The notes under the pieces: generated by a model
What the model was told of the DNA's origin: nothing
Seen by the model: the letters and a program-made list of their open reading frames with translations, nothing else
The model's database searches: none
Shown here: positions 1 through 10,946 of the stretch, one piece after another
How positions within the stretch are numbered: the stretch's first letter is position 1
Layout: every line of letters begins with the position of its first letter
Assembly (NCBI GenBank): GCA_947259295.1
Contig: CAMYMG010000111.1
Span: 1 to 63,233 of the forward strand
DNA from: an uncultured Rhizobiaceae bacterium
GTDB lineage: Bacteria; Pseudomonadota; Alphaproteobacteria; Rhizobiales; Rhizobiaceae
Direction of reading: 5' to 3'
DNA length: 63,233 nucleotides
Translations under genes and position numbers: made by a program

Positions 1-7
1 CCATGCG

Positions 8-107
8 GTCGATCCGCGCGATGCGGGCGCCACAGTGCGGCGATCGCCGGCGTCGATCCGCGCGATGGCCGGCGTCGATCCGCGCGATGGCCGACGCCGC
101 ACTGTGG
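8..107. repeat. Tandem repeat block framed by an inverted repeat, upstream of ssb
   Basis: The 16-mer GTCGATCCGCGCGATG occurs three times (8-23, 52-67, 74-89). The last two copies belong to a perfect 22-bp tandem duplication (46-67 and 68-89). A perfect 13-bp inverted repeat, CCACAGTGCGGCG at 30-42 and its complement at 95-107, encloses the tandem copies. No convincing reading frame explains the block. It lies in the 419-bp stretch before ssb, where many rhizobia have divergent uvrA, which would be off the left edge. Function is unknown; slippage-generated intergenic repeat is the simplest reading. Confidence 0.75.
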
Positions 108-282
108 TGATGGCCCGGCGCCGCACCGCGGCGATGGATTGGCCGGGTAGTCTTCCGGGTAGGACGCGATGGGGTCGGCGCGGGGCAGGTGGCTATGAGA
201 GTCAGTTGGCCCGCCGTGGACGTGCGCGTCCGTCCACACGCGGTCTCAAGCTCCATCTTGCCAGTTCGGCATGGACGTTGTA

Positions 283-297
283 GAACAAAAATAGAAC
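283..297 (-). promoter_or_regulatory. LexA (SOS) box
   Basis: GAAC-N7-GAAC, read on the minus strand as GTTC-N7-GTTC, is a perfect match to the alphaproteobacterial LexA operator, with GAAC at 283-286 and 294-297. It lies 123 bp before the ssb start. In rhizobia ssb and uvrA are often divergent and share an SOS-controlled region, so this box probably serves an off-window uvrA, ssb, or both. The remainder of 1-419 holds the repeat block and no supported gene. Confidence 0.8.
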
Positions 298-419
298 AAA
301 CAACATGTGGACAGTGCCGGCGGGGCGGGCATTCGGCCGGGCTGTTTCGGGCGCGCTCATATAGGATGCGCGCGAAATACGGGGCCATCGAGCCGCGGAA
401 GCGTTTTTGGAGAAGTATC

Positions 420-929
420 ATGGCAGGCAGCGTCAACAAGGTCATTCTGGTCGGCAATCTCGGGGCCGATCCCGAAATCCGCCGGCTGAATTCCGGCGAT
501 CCGGTCGTCAACATGCGCATCGCTACGTCGGAAAGCTGGCGCGACAAGCAGTCGGGCGAGCGCAAGGAAAAGACCGAGTGGCACAATGTCGTGATCTTCA
601 ACGACCAGCTTGCCAAGGTCGCCGAGCAGTACCTGAAGAAGGGCGCCAAGGTTTACATCGAAGGCCAGATCCAGACCCGCAAATGGCAGGACCAGACCGG
701 CAACGACCGCTACACGACGGAGATCGTGCTGCAGAAATACCGCGGCGAGCTGCAGATGCTGGATTCGCGCGGCGAGGGCGGTCAGGTCGGCGGCTATTCC
801 GGTGGCGGCGGCCGCTCGCAGGGCTCCGACTTCGGCCAGTCCGGTCCCGACGATCGCGGCGGTGGCGGTGGCGGCAGCCGGGGCGGCGGTGGCGGCTCGC
901 GTGATCTCGACGACGAAATCCCGTTCTGA
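420..929 (+). CDS. ssb: Single-stranded DNA-binding protein
   Basis: 169 residues. SSB coats single-stranded DNA in replication, recombination and repair and recruits partner proteins through its tail. An OB-fold domain fills about residues 4-112, beginning with [16 protein letters not shown] Gly/Ser/Arg-rich low-complexity linker follows at about 118-160, and the protein ends in the conserved acidic tip DDEIPF. The frame is open further upstream to 189, but ATG 420 has GGAGA at 409-413 with 6-nt spacing and matches the family N-terminus. A LexA box upstream suggests DNA-damage induction. A GTG-started reading frame follows after 9 nt. Confidence 0.97.
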   Translation: MAGSVNKVILVGNLGADPEIRRLNSGDPVVNMRIATSESWRDKQSGERKEKTEWHNVVIFNDQLAKVAEQYLKKGAKVYIEGQIQTRKWQDQTGNDRYTTEIVLQKYRGELQMLDSRGEGGQVGGYSGGGGRSQGSDFGQSGPDDRGGGGGGSRGGGGGSRDLDDEIPF

Positions 930-938
930 TCGACGCCG

Positions 939-1346
939 GTGGCCCCATTGGCCGCATCTGACAGAGCAGGCGCCCTTCGCGGGCTCCTGCCGGCCGTCTG
1001 CCTCGCTGCGGTGGCCGGACTGGGCTCACCGGCAGCCGCCGGCGAGGCCGATGTCGAAGCGGTCGAGGTCTCCCGGCAGGCCGATGGCGCCTACAGGTTC
1101 GACGTCACGGTCCGGCACGCCGACGAAGGCTGGAGCCACTACGCCGACCGCTTCGAGGTCCTCGACGAGAACGGCGCGGTGCTCGGAACGCGGACGCTGT
1201 TTCACCCGCATGTCGACGAGCAGCCCTTTACCCGCAGCCTGGCGGTGACGCTTCCCGACGGGGTCGAAAGCGTCGTCGTGCGCGCGCATGATTCAGTTCA
1301 TGCGTTCGGCGGACGGGAGATGATGGTCGCGCTGCCATCGCGATAG
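939..1346 (+). CDS. Conserved hypothetical exported protein
   Basis: 135 residues with a probable GTG start 9 nt after ssb and no clear ribosome binding site, so it may be translationally coupled to ssb. The N-terminus contains a hydrophobic stretch (about residues 14-33, ending in an A-A-A-G-like cleavage site), suggesting export to the periplasm. The mature part looks like one small beta-rich domain with aromatic and His-rich segments (HADEGWSHYADR, FHPHVDEQPFTRS, RAHDSVHAFGG). I recognise it only as a type often seen in rhizobial genomes and know of no function. TTG 948 is an alternative start. Confidence 0.7.
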   Translation: MAPLAASDRAGALRGLLPAVCLAAVAGLGSPAAAGEADVEAVEVSRQADGAYRFDVTVRHADEGWSHYADRFEVLDENGAVLGTRTLFHPHVDEQPFTRSLAVTLPDGVESVVVRAHDSVHAFGGREMMVALPSR

Positions 1347-1466
1347 GCCGGGCCGTCGCCCATACTGTGATCCGGATCGGTTGCAGAGAAGGTCAAGGTC
1401 GCCCGCCAGGCGTGACACGATTGGGTCCCCGCTGGCGTCAGGCCTGCTTGCAAACCGGCGCCACCA

Positions 1467-1550
1467 CCGGCAATGGTGCGATGCGGATCGGCAGTCAGCA
1501 TCGAGCGCGGAACGCGCACAGGCTGCGAGATCGTTTCCGGCAATGGTGCG
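1467..1550. repeat. Short direct repeat between genes
   Basis: CCGGCAATGGTGCG occurs at 1467-1480 and again at 1537-1550, a perfect 14-bp direct repeat with a 70-bp period, inside the 250-bp gap before the OsmC gene. No promoter hexamers stand out beside it. It may be a relic of duplication or a regulator site. Confidence 0.5.
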
Positions 1551-1600
1551 GCTTCCGGCGCGCCGGTCGCCAAGCTAAGTTTTTTCCGATTGGAGGAATG

Positions 1601-2041
1601 ATGAAGGCGCGTGTGAAATGGGTTGAGGATCGGACTTTTGTCGGAGAGACCGGCTCGGGGCACAAGGTGGTGTTCGGTACTGTTTCCGGCACCGACGGCA
1701 GCAAGCCGAAGCCGGGACCGAGCCCCATGGAGCTGGTGCTGATCGGCACCGGCGGCTGCTCCGCCTATGACGTCGTCCACATTCTCGAGAAGGGCCGCGA
1801 GGCAGTCGAGGACTGCGTTGTCGAGATGGATTCCGACCGGGCAGAGACCGAGCCCAAAGTGTTCACCCGCATCCACATGCATTTCATAGTCAAGGGCCGG
1901 GGGCTGTCCGAGGCCAAGGTGGCGCGCGCCATCGACCTGTCGATCGAGAAATACTGTTCCGCCTCGGCGATGCTCGCCAAGACGGCGACGATCACGCACG
2001 ACTTCGAGGTGATCGATACCGGCGCGCCAGCGGCAGCCTGA
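1601..2041 (+). CDS. OsmC family peroxiredoxin-like protein (YhfA type)
   Basis: 146 residues. OsmC/Ohr proteins reduce organic hydroperoxides with two cysteines. Both expected cysteines are visible: one in GTGGCSAYDVV (about residue 50) and one in IEKYCSASAML (about residue 111). Length and the opening MKARVKWVEDRTFVGET fit the YhfA-like OsmC subgroup rather than Ohr. ATG codons at 1598 and 1601 are adjacent; GGAGG at 1592-1596 favours 1601. The next gene is a MarR-type regulator 158 bp downstream, a regulator class that often controls peroxide and redox genes, but that gene's operator lies upstream of itself, not of osmC. Confidence 0.88.
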   Translation: MKARVKWVEDRTFVGETGSGHKVVFGTVSGTDGSKPKPGPSPMELVLIGTGGCSAYDVVHILEKGREAVEDCVVEMDSDRAETEPKVFTRIHMHFIVKGRGLSEAKVARAIDLSIEKYCSASAMLAKTATITHDFEVIDTGAPAAA

Positions 2042-2147
2042 CCCAGTCAGGCGCCGGACGCCAGACCGACCCGACAGATCCCGTCCCAGGCTGCGTCCGG
2101 CGGCGCGAAACATGCGGGCAGCCGCACGGCCGCGATGGCGGAGCATG

Positions 2148-2190
2148 ATTGACTAGGAAACTAGATTGTACTAGTTGCTGGTTAGTCAAT
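2148..2190. promoter_or_regulatory. Nested palindromic operator before the MarR gene
   Basis: Two nearly concentric inverted repeats lie directly before the marR start. The outer arms are ATTGACTA (2148-2155) and TAGTCAAT (2183-2190). The inner arms are AACTAG (2159-2164) and CTAGTT (2171-2176). The AT-rich character contrasts with the high-GC surroundings. MarR proteins usually bind such palindromes over their own promoter, so autoregulation is likely. The site also argues that the CDS starts at 2200 and not at TTG 2149. Confidence 0.7.
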
Positions 2191-2199
2191 GAGGTTGCC

Positions 2200-2661
2200 G
2201 TGCCCTCGAAACGATCGCCATCAACGCTGGACACGCATCTCGGCTATTGGCTGAGAATGGTATCCAACGCCGTCTCGCAGAGCTTTGCCCGCAGGGTCGA
2301 GCATGAGGGAGTGACGGTCGCCGAGTGGGTGTTCCTGCGCGCCCTCTACGATGCCGGCCGTGTCGCGCCGTCGCAGCTGGCGGAAGGCATGGGCATGACG
2401 CGGGGGGCAATCTCCAAGCTCTCCGACCGCCTGGCCGAAAAGTCGCTGATCGACCGTCATGACAATCCCGACGACAAGCGTGCACACAAGCTCGCGTTGA
2501 CCAAGGCCGGGCGGGCGCTGGTGCCCCGGCTCGCGCGCCTTGCGGACGAGAACGATGCGGCCTTCTTCGGCGGCCTGACTGCCGACGAAAGGCGGCGGCT
2601 AGCACAGCTCCTGCAAAAGATCGTCCGGGACCGCGAACTGACGGGCGTTCCCGTCGACTGA
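2200..2661 (+). CDS. MarR family transcriptional regulator
   Basis: 153 residues from GTG 2200, with GAGG at 2191-2194 and 5-nt spacing. A winged helix-turn-helix is visible at about residues 35-110: VTVAEWVFLRALYDAG, then the recognition region QLAEGMGMTRGAISKLSDRL, and the wing DKRAHKLALTKAGRA. MarR dimers repress neighbouring genes and respond to small ligands or oxidants. The frame is open upstream to TTG 2149, but that stretch is the palindromic operator and would add a non-homologous N-terminus. Candidate targets are itself and the DUF1398 gene 38 bp downstream. Confidence 0.9.
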   Translation: MPSKRSPSTLDTHLGYWLRMVSNAVSQSFARRVEHEGVTVAEWVFLRALYDAGRVAPSQLAEGMGMTRGAISKLSDRLAEKSLIDRHDNPDDKRAHKLALTKAGRALVPRLARLADENDAAFFGGLTADERRRLAQLLQKIVRDRELTGVPVD

Positions 2662-2699
2662 TCCGACCGGCCCTCATCCGAGAGAGAAAGGAATGCGCC

Positions 2700-3101
2700 A
2701 TGGACGCGCAACTGACAGCTATTGCCCAAGATTGCCTGAATGCCGCCTATGACAAGACGATGGCTTTCCCTGAGATCGTCGGAGCGCTCATCGGCGCCGG
2801 CTTCGAAGGCTATGTCGTCGACTATCGTCGCAACACGACGACCTACTTCCTGCCGGACGGCGACAGCGTCGTGCTGGAGAACCGGCGATCGGAGGGGCAG
2901 GTGGCCGCCGCGTTCGACCAGCCCGGCGTCGCCGCCCAGATCAAATGGGCGCAGGCCAATCCGCCGGATTATTCCTATGCGGCGTTCTGCAAGAACGTGA
3001 AGGCCCTGGGCTGTGCCGGCTACATGGTCTCGTTCCTCGGCCGGCGCGTGCTTTACTACGGCCGCACGGCCGAGACGCATGTCGAACACTTTCCGCGATG
3101 A
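2700..3101 (+). CDS. DUF1398 family protein
   Basis: 133 residues covering the whole DUF1398 domain (relatives include E. coli YbcV, sometimes labelled phage envelope protein). Family-like segments are AFPEIVGALIGAGFEGYVVD, the central TTTYFLPDGDSV, and the conserved end GRRVLYYGRTAETHVEHFP. No signal peptide or membrane segment, so it is probably cytoplasmic. Function is unknown. It begins 38 bp after marR with an AAAGGA ribosome binding site and is probably co-transcribed with it. Confidence 0.85.
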   Translation: MDAQLTAIAQDCLNAAYDKTMAFPEIVGALIGAGFEGYVVDYRRNTTTYFLPDGDSVVLENRRSEGQVAAAFDQPGVAAQIKWAQANPPDYSYAAFCKNVKALGCAGYMVSFLGRRVLYYGRTAETHVEHFPR

Positions 3102-3137
3102 GGAGGCGCGGACGCACATTGCGACGCCCGGTGCTCC

Positions 3138-3767
3138 TCACCCTGCCATCATCGCCTTGACGCCGTCGGCGACGAACTGGACGGCGAGGGCGGCGAGCAG
3201 CACGCCGAGCAGGCGGGTCAGGATGGAGCGCCCGGTGGCGCCGAGCAGCTTGTCGACGCGCTCGGCGAGCAGGAAGACCAGATAGGTGAGGAGGATGCAC
3301 AAGGCGATGATGCCGACGAGGCTGGCCTTGGCGACCGGTCCCTGGAACGTGCCGGAGAGCAGGACCGTCGCGGAGATGGCGCCGGGGCCGGCAATCAGCG
3401 GGATGGCCAGCGGAAAAGCCGCGATGTTGTGGATCATGTCCTTGGTGATGGCGACGTCGGCGGTCTTTTCCTTCCGATCCTGCCGCTTCTCGAAGATCAT
3501 CTCGAAGGCGATGTAGAAGAGCAGGAAGCCGCCCGCGACCCTGAAGGCGGGCAGGGTTATGCCGAATGCCGACAGGATGACCGAGCCGGCCAGCGCGAAC
3601 AGAGCCATGACGGCAAAACCGATGATGGAGGCGCGCGCTGAGACCTGAAGACGCTCGTCGCGGTTCATGCCGCGCGTCACGGCGAGGAAGAGCGGCGCCA
3701 GACCCGGCGGGTCGATGGTCACCAGGATGGTGACGAAGGCATTGAAAAGACTGTCATAATTCGGCAT
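3138..3767 (-). CDS. MarC family integral membrane protein
   Basis: 209 residues with about six hydrophobic segments and the family's early TIDPPGLAPLFLA motif near residue 18; a second family block, AIPLIAGPGAISATVLLSG, lies near residue 120. MarC (UPF0056) proteins sit in the inner membrane; despite the name, a role in multidrug resistance was not upheld and the function is unknown. AGGAGGA stands 6 nt before the start. It is convergent with the DUF1398 gene and divergent from gyrA. Confidence 0.92.
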   Translation of the reverse strand: MPNYDSLFNAFVTILVTIDPPGLAPLFLAVTRGMNRDERLQVSARASIIGFAVMALFALAGSVILSAFGITLPAFRVAGGFLLFYIAFEMIFEKRQDRKEKTADVAITKDMIHNIAAFPLAIPLIAGPGAISATVLLSGTFQGPVAKASLVGIIALCILLTYLVFLLAERVDKLLGATGRSILTRLLGVLLAALAVQFVADGVKAMMAG

Positions 3768-3958
3768 GGCGCGTCCTCCTTGCGCAGGCTAGCGCGGGCA
3801 GCGGGCGGACGCCAGCCCAGGCGGCCCGGCGATTTGCCGGAAGCAACGGAAAAAGCTTTCGGTTCGCGGGCCTGACGCGGGACTGACGCGGGGGCAGTTC
3901 CGGGGCGATATCCGTTTGAATTTCCGGCTGTATTCAGCGCGGGACAAGGGCCGGAATG

Positions 3959-3986
3959 CTTGGATAATCGCGGTCGCTTCCTATAT
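3959..3986 (+). promoter_or_regulatory. Probable sigma-70 promoter of gyrA
   Basis: CTTGGA (3959-3964), a 16-nt spacer and CTATAT (3981-3986) match the rhizobial housekeeping consensus CTTGAC-N17-CTATAT well. Transcription would begin near 3993, giving a leader of about 32 nt before gyrA. The rest of the 257-bp marC-gyrA gap shows nothing else I can name. Confidence 0.6.
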
Positions 3987-4024
3987 AGACGGGATATGAT
4001 TCTCAACGGTTTATGTGATCCAAT

Positions 4025-6817
<2,793 letters not shown>

Positions 6818-6857
6818 ATCGGCCGCGTGCTCCGGCTAAGGCTTTGCTGACTGGAGG

Positions 6858-6992
6858 TTAGCGCGGCCAGAAATTGCGGATGGAAGCGCGCTTTTCCTGA
6901 AGACGGTTGCGCTGCGTTTCCTGATGCATGTTGAAGGCGGTGGCGATCAGCATGGTTATGGTCATTGCGACTGCGAGCATGTAGATCATCAT
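6858..6992 (-). CDS. Small single-pass membrane protein (44 aa)
   Basis: A 44-codon frame. The first half is hydrophobic (MMIYMLAVAMTITMLIATAF) and would form one membrane helix. The second half is strongly basic and amphipathic (QETQRNRLQEKRASIRNFWPR), so it is probably anchored with a basic cytoplasmic tail. AGGAGA precedes the ATG by 7 nt, an excellent ribosome binding site. A second ATG follows directly at 6989. It lies alone between gyrA and coaD on the opposite strand. I do not recognise a family; function unknown. Confidence 0.65.
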   Translation of the reverse strand: MMIYMLAVAMTITMLIATAFNMHQETQRNRLQEKRASIRNFWPR

Positions 6993-7153
6993 TGTTCAAT
7001 CTCCTGCACCAGAACGGACAAGTGCCGTTTTGGTTTCATCGGTCGGTATTGTCTTCATATAGCGAGCGCGGCTTGAAGGTTTTCTGATAGCCCCGTTCAT
7101 GTGCCGTTCATCCGATTTGCCTTTGCCAGGCAGTCTCGCTAGAAGCACCGTCC

Positions 7154-7657
7154 ATGACCAAGCGCCTCGCCATCTATGCCGGCTCGTTCGACCCGCTGAC
7201 CAACGGCCATCTCGACGTGCTCAAGGCATCGCTTGCGGTGGCCGACGAGATCTATGCGGCGATCGGCATCCATGCCGGCAAGAAGCCGCTGTTCGAGTTC
7301 GAGGAGCGGGTAAAGCTGATCGAGGCCGCGACGCGCGACGAACTCGGAGAGGACGCCGGCCGCATCAAGGTGGTGTCCTTCGACGGGCTGGTGATCGAGG
7401 CGGCGCGCAAGCATGGCGCCGCGATCATGATCCGCGGCCTGCGCGACGGCACGGACCTCGACTACGAGATGCAGATGGCCGGCATGAACGAGACCATGGC
7501 GCCCGACCTGCAGACGGTGTTTTTGCCGGCCAGCCCCTCGGTGCGCACGATTACCGCCACACTTGTGCGCCAGATAGCGTCGATGGGCGGCGACATCCGT
7601 CCCTTCGTACCGGCTGTGGTCGCCAAGGCGCTCACCGCCAAATTCAAAACGAAATAG
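7154..7657 (+). CDS. coaD: Phosphopantetheine adenylyltransferase
   Basis: 167 residues, the normal size. CoaD transfers AMP from ATP to 4'-phosphopantetheine to form dephospho-CoA, the penultimate step of coenzyme A synthesis. The nucleotidyltransferase signature [12 protein letters not shown] (with the T-x-G-H motif) is at residues 10-21. The conserved [13 protein letters not shown] block is near residue 95 and the late TITATLVR motif near residue 134. It begins the run coaD-ppiA-ppiB-ydcZ-queA on one strand; ppiA starts 18 nt after its stop. Confidence 0.97.
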   Translation: MTKRLAIYAGSFDPLTNGHLDVLKASLAVADEIYAAIGIHAGKKPLFEFEERVKLIEAATRDELGEDAGRIKVVSFDGLVIEAARKHGAAIMIRGLRDGTDLDYEMQMAGMNETMAPDLQTVFLPASPSVRTITATLVRQIASMGGDIRPFVPAVVAKALTAKFKTK

Positions 7658-7675
7658 AAGTCTGGAGAAACGTCC

Positions 7676-8257
7676 ATGCAGCTCAGGAAGCTTGCTTCGT
7701 TATTCGTCGTGCTTGCGGCCCTGTTCGGAGCATCGCCGGTACTTGCCGCCGATCCCGAAAACACGATGATCATCACCCTCAAGGACGGCGACGTGACGAT
7801 TGCGCTGAGGCCTGACCTGGCGCCCAAGCATGTCGCGCAGATCAAGGCGCTGGTGCGCGAAGGCGCCTATGACAATGTCGCGTTCCACCGCGTCATGGAC
7901 GGCTTCATGGCGCAGACCGGCGACGTGCAGTTCGGCGACATGGAAGACGGCTACAACTCGCAGCGCGCCGGCATGGGCGGCTCCGACAAGCCGGACCTGC
8001 CGGCCGAGTTTTCCGATGTGCCCTATGTTCGCGGCGTCGTCGGCATGGCGCGGTCGCAGGACCCCGATTCGGCGAATTCGCAGTTCTTCATCATGCTTGC
8101 CCCCAATTCCGGTCTGAACGGCCAGTACACGGTGGTCGGCGAGGTCGAGAGCGGCATGGAATTCGTCGACAAGATCAAGAAGAGCGACAACGCCCAGACC
8201 GGCGCGGTGATCGATCCGGACCGCATGATCAAGGTTCGCATCGCGGCCGACGGCTAG
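7676..8257 (+). CDS. ppiA: Periplasmic peptidyl-prolyl cis-trans isomerase (cyclophilin)
   Basis: 193 residues. Cyclophilins catalyse prolyl bond isomerisation in protein folding. A signal peptide is visible (MQLRKLASLFVVLAALFGAS... ending VLA-A, about 24 residues), so this copy acts in the periplasm. Core motifs are [19 protein letters not shown], with the catalytic Arg in FHR, and [15 protein letters not shown] precedes the ATG. A second cyclophilin without a signal peptide follows after 30 nt, so the pair serves two compartments. Confidence 0.95.
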   Translation: MQLRKLASLFVVLAALFGASPVLAADPENTMIITLKDGDVTIALRPDLAPKHVAQIKALVREGAYDNVAFHRVMDGFMAQTGDVQFGDMEDGYNSQRAGMGGSDKPDLPAEFSDVPYVRGVVGMARSQDPDSANSQFFIMLAPNSGLNGQYTVVGEVESGMEFVDKIKKSDNAQTGAVIDPDRMIKVRIAADG

Positions 8258-8287
8258 TCGCGCAATTTTCAAAAGAAGGACTCAAAG

Positions 8288-8800
8288 ATGGCTGAAATCA
8301 AGGACCGCGAGAACGCGCTCATTCTGGACACCACGCAGGGAAAGGTGGTGATCGAACTGCTGCCGGACCTCGCTCCCGGCCATGTGGCCCGCATCAAGGA
8401 ACTGGCCCGCGAAGGCGCCTATGACGGCGTGGTGTTCCACCGCGTCATCGACGGCTTCATGGCGCAGACCGGCGACGTGAAGTTCGGCAAGTCGGACGGC
8501 AAGGACTTCAATCCGGCGCGTGCCGGCATGGGCGGCTCCGACAAGCCGGACCTGAAGGCCGAGTTCTCCAACATGAACCATGCGCGCGGCACCTGCTCGA
8601 TGGCGCGCTCGCAGAACCCGAACTCGGCGAATTCGCAGTTCTTCATCTGCTTCGACGACGCCGGCTTCCTCAACCGCCAGTACACGGTGTGGGGCCAGGT
8701 CATCGAGGGCATGGACAATGTCGACAAGATCAAGCGCGGCGAGCCGGTGCAGGATCCCGACAAGATCGTGTCGATGAAGGTCGCCGCGGACGTCAACTAA
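8288..8800 (+). CDS. ppiB: Cytoplasmic peptidyl-prolyl cis-trans isomerase (cyclophilin)
   Basis: 170 residues, a complete cyclophilin domain without a signal peptide and therefore cytoplasmic. Catalytic motifs [19 protein letters not shown] and [11 protein letters not shown] are present. It closely resembles the preceding periplasmic paralogue in the core, including [12 protein letters not shown] in both, which points to tandem duplication followed by gain or loss of the signal peptide. AAGAAGGA precedes the ATG. Confidence 0.95.
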   Translation: MAEIKDRENALILDTTQGKVVIELLPDLAPGHVARIKELAREGAYDGVVFHRVIDGFMAQTGDVKFGKSDGKDFNPARAGMGGSDKPDLKAEFSNMNHARGTCSMARSQNPNSANSQFFICFDDAGFLNRQYTVWGQVIEGMDNVDKIKRGEPVQDPDKIVSMKVAADVN

Positions 8801-8830
8801 CCACGGCCAGGGCAGGGAGCCAGAGCGTCA

Positions 8831-9280
8831 ATGATGGGTGTAATCTGGTCCCTGCTCGGCATCCTGTCCGGCGCCTTCATCGCAATCCAGGCGCCGGTCA
8901 ACGCGCATCTGGCGCGCGGCCTCGGCTCTCCGGTTCCGGCCGCCGCCTTCTCCTTCCTGTCGGGCGCCATCGTGCTCGGCATCATTTCCTTCCTGATCGT
9001 CAGGCTGCAGGGCATTTCGCTCGACTGGCGGGCGCCGGCACCGTGGCTCTTTGTCGTGGGCGGTCTGCTTGGCGGCTCCTATGTGACGATCGCAACCATC
9101 CTGGCGCCGCGCATCGGCGCCGCTGCGCTGATGGCCTTTGCGGTGACCGGCCAGCTTCTGGCGGGCATGGTGATCGACCGCATCGGCTTCCTCGGGCTGG
9201 CGGTGCGCGAGATCTCGCTCGGCCGCATCGCCGGGGCCGTGCTGCTGCTCTCCGGGGCGCTGCTGATCCGCCTGACCTGA
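8831..9280 (+). CDS. YdcZ-type DMT family membrane protein
   Basis: 149 residues with about five hydrophobic segments and the opening [25 protein letters not shown] typical of the DUF606/YdcZ branch of the drug/metabolite transporter superfamily. Such half-size members are thought to work as dimers; the substrate is unknown. Met codons at 8831 and 8834 are both possible. Its TGA overlaps the queA ATG by 1 nt, implying translational coupling to the queuosine genes, although a link to queuosine precursor uptake is only conjecture. Confidence 0.85.
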   Translation: MMGVIWSLLGILSGAFIAIQAPVNAHLARGLGSPVPAAAFSFLSGAIVLGIISFLIVRLQGISLDWRAPAPWLFVVGGLLGGSYVTIATILAPRIGAAALMAFAVTGQLLAGMVIDRIGFLGLAVREISLGRIAGAVLLLSGALLIRLT

Positions 9281-10356
9281 TGCGCGTCGACCTCTTCGAT
9301 TTCGAACTGCCGGAGGAGCGGATCGCGCTGCGTCCGGCCGAACCGCGTGATTCCGCACGGCTGCTCGTCGTCAGGCCTGGCATCGGCACCGAGGACCGCT
9401 CGGTCGGCGACCTGCCGTCGCTGCTCGACCCCGGCGACCTGCTGATCTTCAACGACACCAAGGTGATCCCGGCGCAGCTGTCCGGCGTACGCCGCCGCGG
9501 CGAAGCCGAGGCGCAGGTGGATGCGACGCTGCACATGCGCACCGCACCCGACAAGTGGCTTGCCTTCATGCGGCCCGGCAAGCGCGTGGCGGCCGGCGAC
9601 CGCATCCATTTCGGCCATGACGGCAATTCCTGCTTTCTCGGCGCGCTCGACGCCACCGTGCTCGAAAAGCGCGAGGGTGGCGAGGTGCTGCTTAGCTTCG
9701 ACCTTTCGGGACCGTTTCTCGACGAGGCGCTGCATGCCGTCGGGCATATTCCGCTGCCGCCCTATATCGCCTCCAAGCGGCCGGACGACGCGCGCGACCT
9801 GACCGACTACCAGACGATCTACGCCAGGGACGAAGGCGCGGTGGCGGCGCCGACGGCCGGGCTGCATTTCACGCCGGAGCTTTTTGCGGCGCTCGATGGG
9901 AAGGGCATCGAGCGGCGCTTCGTGACGCTGCATGTCGGGGCAGGCACCTTCCTGCCGGTGAAGGCCGACGACACCGCCGACCACAAGATGCATGCCGAAG
10001 TGGGGCACGTCTCGGAGGCGACGGCAGCTGCAATCAATGCGGCGCGGGAGCGGGGCAACAAGGTGGTTTCGGTCGGTACCACATCACTCCGGCTGATCGA
10101 GAGCGCAGCGGCCGAGGACGGCACGGTGTTGGCCTGGTCGGGGCCGACCGACATCTTCATCACGCCGGGCTACAGGTTCCGTGCGGTCGACGTGCTGATG
10201 ACAAACTTCCACCTGCCGTGCTCGACGCTCTTCATGCTGGTCTCGGCCTTTTGCGGGCTGGAGACGATGCGTAACGCCTATGCGCATGCGATCGAGAACA
10301 AGTACCGCTTCTATTCCTACGGCGATGCCAGCCTGCTGTTCAGGGCCGACACATGA
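9280..10356 (+). CDS. queA: S-adenosylmethionine:tRNA ribosyltransferase-isomerase
   Basis: 358 residues, full length. QueA transfers and isomerises the ribose of SAM onto preQ1 in the wobble position of GUN tRNAs, giving epoxyqueuosine. Family segments include [19 protein letters not shown] at the start, [11 protein letters not shown] near residue 58, the [10 protein letters not shown] block near residue 188, [10 protein letters not shown] near 218 and [13 protein letters not shown] near 308. The start overlaps the preceding stop (TGATG), and its own end overlaps the following phosphatase-like gene by ATGA, so the genes are tightly coupled. Confidence 0.97.
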   Translation: MRVDLFDFELPEERIALRPAEPRDSARLLVVRPGIGTEDRSVGDLPSLLDPGDLLIFNDTKVIPAQLSGVRRRGEAEAQVDATLHMRTAPDKWLAFMRPGKRVAAGDRIHFGHDGNSCFLGALDATVLEKREGGEVLLSFDLSGPFLDEALHAVGHIPLPPYIASKRPDDARDLTDYQTIYARDEGAVAAPTAGLHFTPELFAALDGKGIERRFVTLHVGAGTFLPVKADDTADHKMHAEVGHVSEATAAAINAARERGNKVVSVGTTSLRLIESAAAEDGTVLAWSGPTDIFITPGYRFRAVDVLMTNFHLPCSTLFMLVSAFCGLETMRNAYAHAIENKYRFYSYGDASLLFRADT

Positions 10357-10946
10357 TCGTGCGCTACCTGACTCACCCGCAGGTTGCTATCGATCCGAAA
10401 GTGCCGGTCGAGCGCTGGGGGCTGAACGAAACCGGCAGCCGGCGCGTCGTGGTTCTGGCGGCGTCGGGCGTCCTTGGTGGCACGTGCCTCGTGATATCGA
10501 GCGGCGAGACCAAGGCGATCGACACCGCCGCGCCGCTGGCGGCCGCACTTGGCGTCGAGCATCGCGTCCGCGAGGGCATGCACGAGAACGACCGCTCGGC
10601 GACGGGCTTTTTGCCGCCCGCCGAGTTCGAAGAAGTTGCGGACCAATTTTTCGCCAGGCCGGAAGAGAGCATCCGCGGCTGGGAGCGTGCGGTCGATGCA
10701 CAGGCACGCATCGTGCGCGAGACGCTTGCTGCGCTGGCCGAGGCGCCGGCCGGCGACGTGCTGCTGGTCGGCCACGGCGCTGTCGGAACTCTCTTGATGT
10801 GCCATCTTGCCGGCTGGCCTATCGACCGCAGCCGAGACCAGACGGGCGGCGGCGGCAATGTCTTCGCCTTCGAGCGCGACGGCCTGCGGCTAAAGCATGG
10901 CTGGACGCCGATGGAAATGATGACCGGCGAGGCGTTAGCGGGATGA
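10353..10946 (+). CDS. Histidine phosphatase superfamily protein, variant motif
   Basis: 197 residues with a phosphoglycerate mutase-like fold. The usual N-terminal L-R-H-G motif reads YLTHPQV here: the phospho-accepting His (H8) is kept but the Arg before it is Thr and the Gly after it is Pro. The second catalytic His is in [11 protein letters not shown] near residue 143. The altered pocket suggests a changed substrate, or weak activity. The gene is nested between queA and tgt with 4-nt ATGA overlaps at both ends, so it is translated as part of the queuosine unit. A role in that pathway is inference only. Confidence 0.85.
   Translation: MIVRYLTHPQVAIDPKVPVERWGLNETGSRRVVVLAASGVLGGTCLVISSGETKAIDTAAPLAAALGVEHRVREGMHENDRSATGFLPPAEFEEVADQFFARPEESIRGWERAVDAQARIVRETLAALAEAPAGDVLLVGHGAVGTLLMCHLAGWPIDRSRDQTGGGGNVFAFERDGLRLKHGWTPMEMMTGEALAG

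Noticed and set aside
8..89. CRISPR-like repeat
   Set aside because: Units are adjacent, with no spacers of constant length and no cas genes.
189..419. N-terminal extension of ssb by 77 codons
   Set aside because: It covers the LexA box, lacks homology to SSB and has no ribosome binding site; ATG 420 has a good one.
2149..2199. TTG 2149 as marR start
   Set aside because: The stretch is the palindromic operator; GTG 2200 has a GAGG site at proper spacing.
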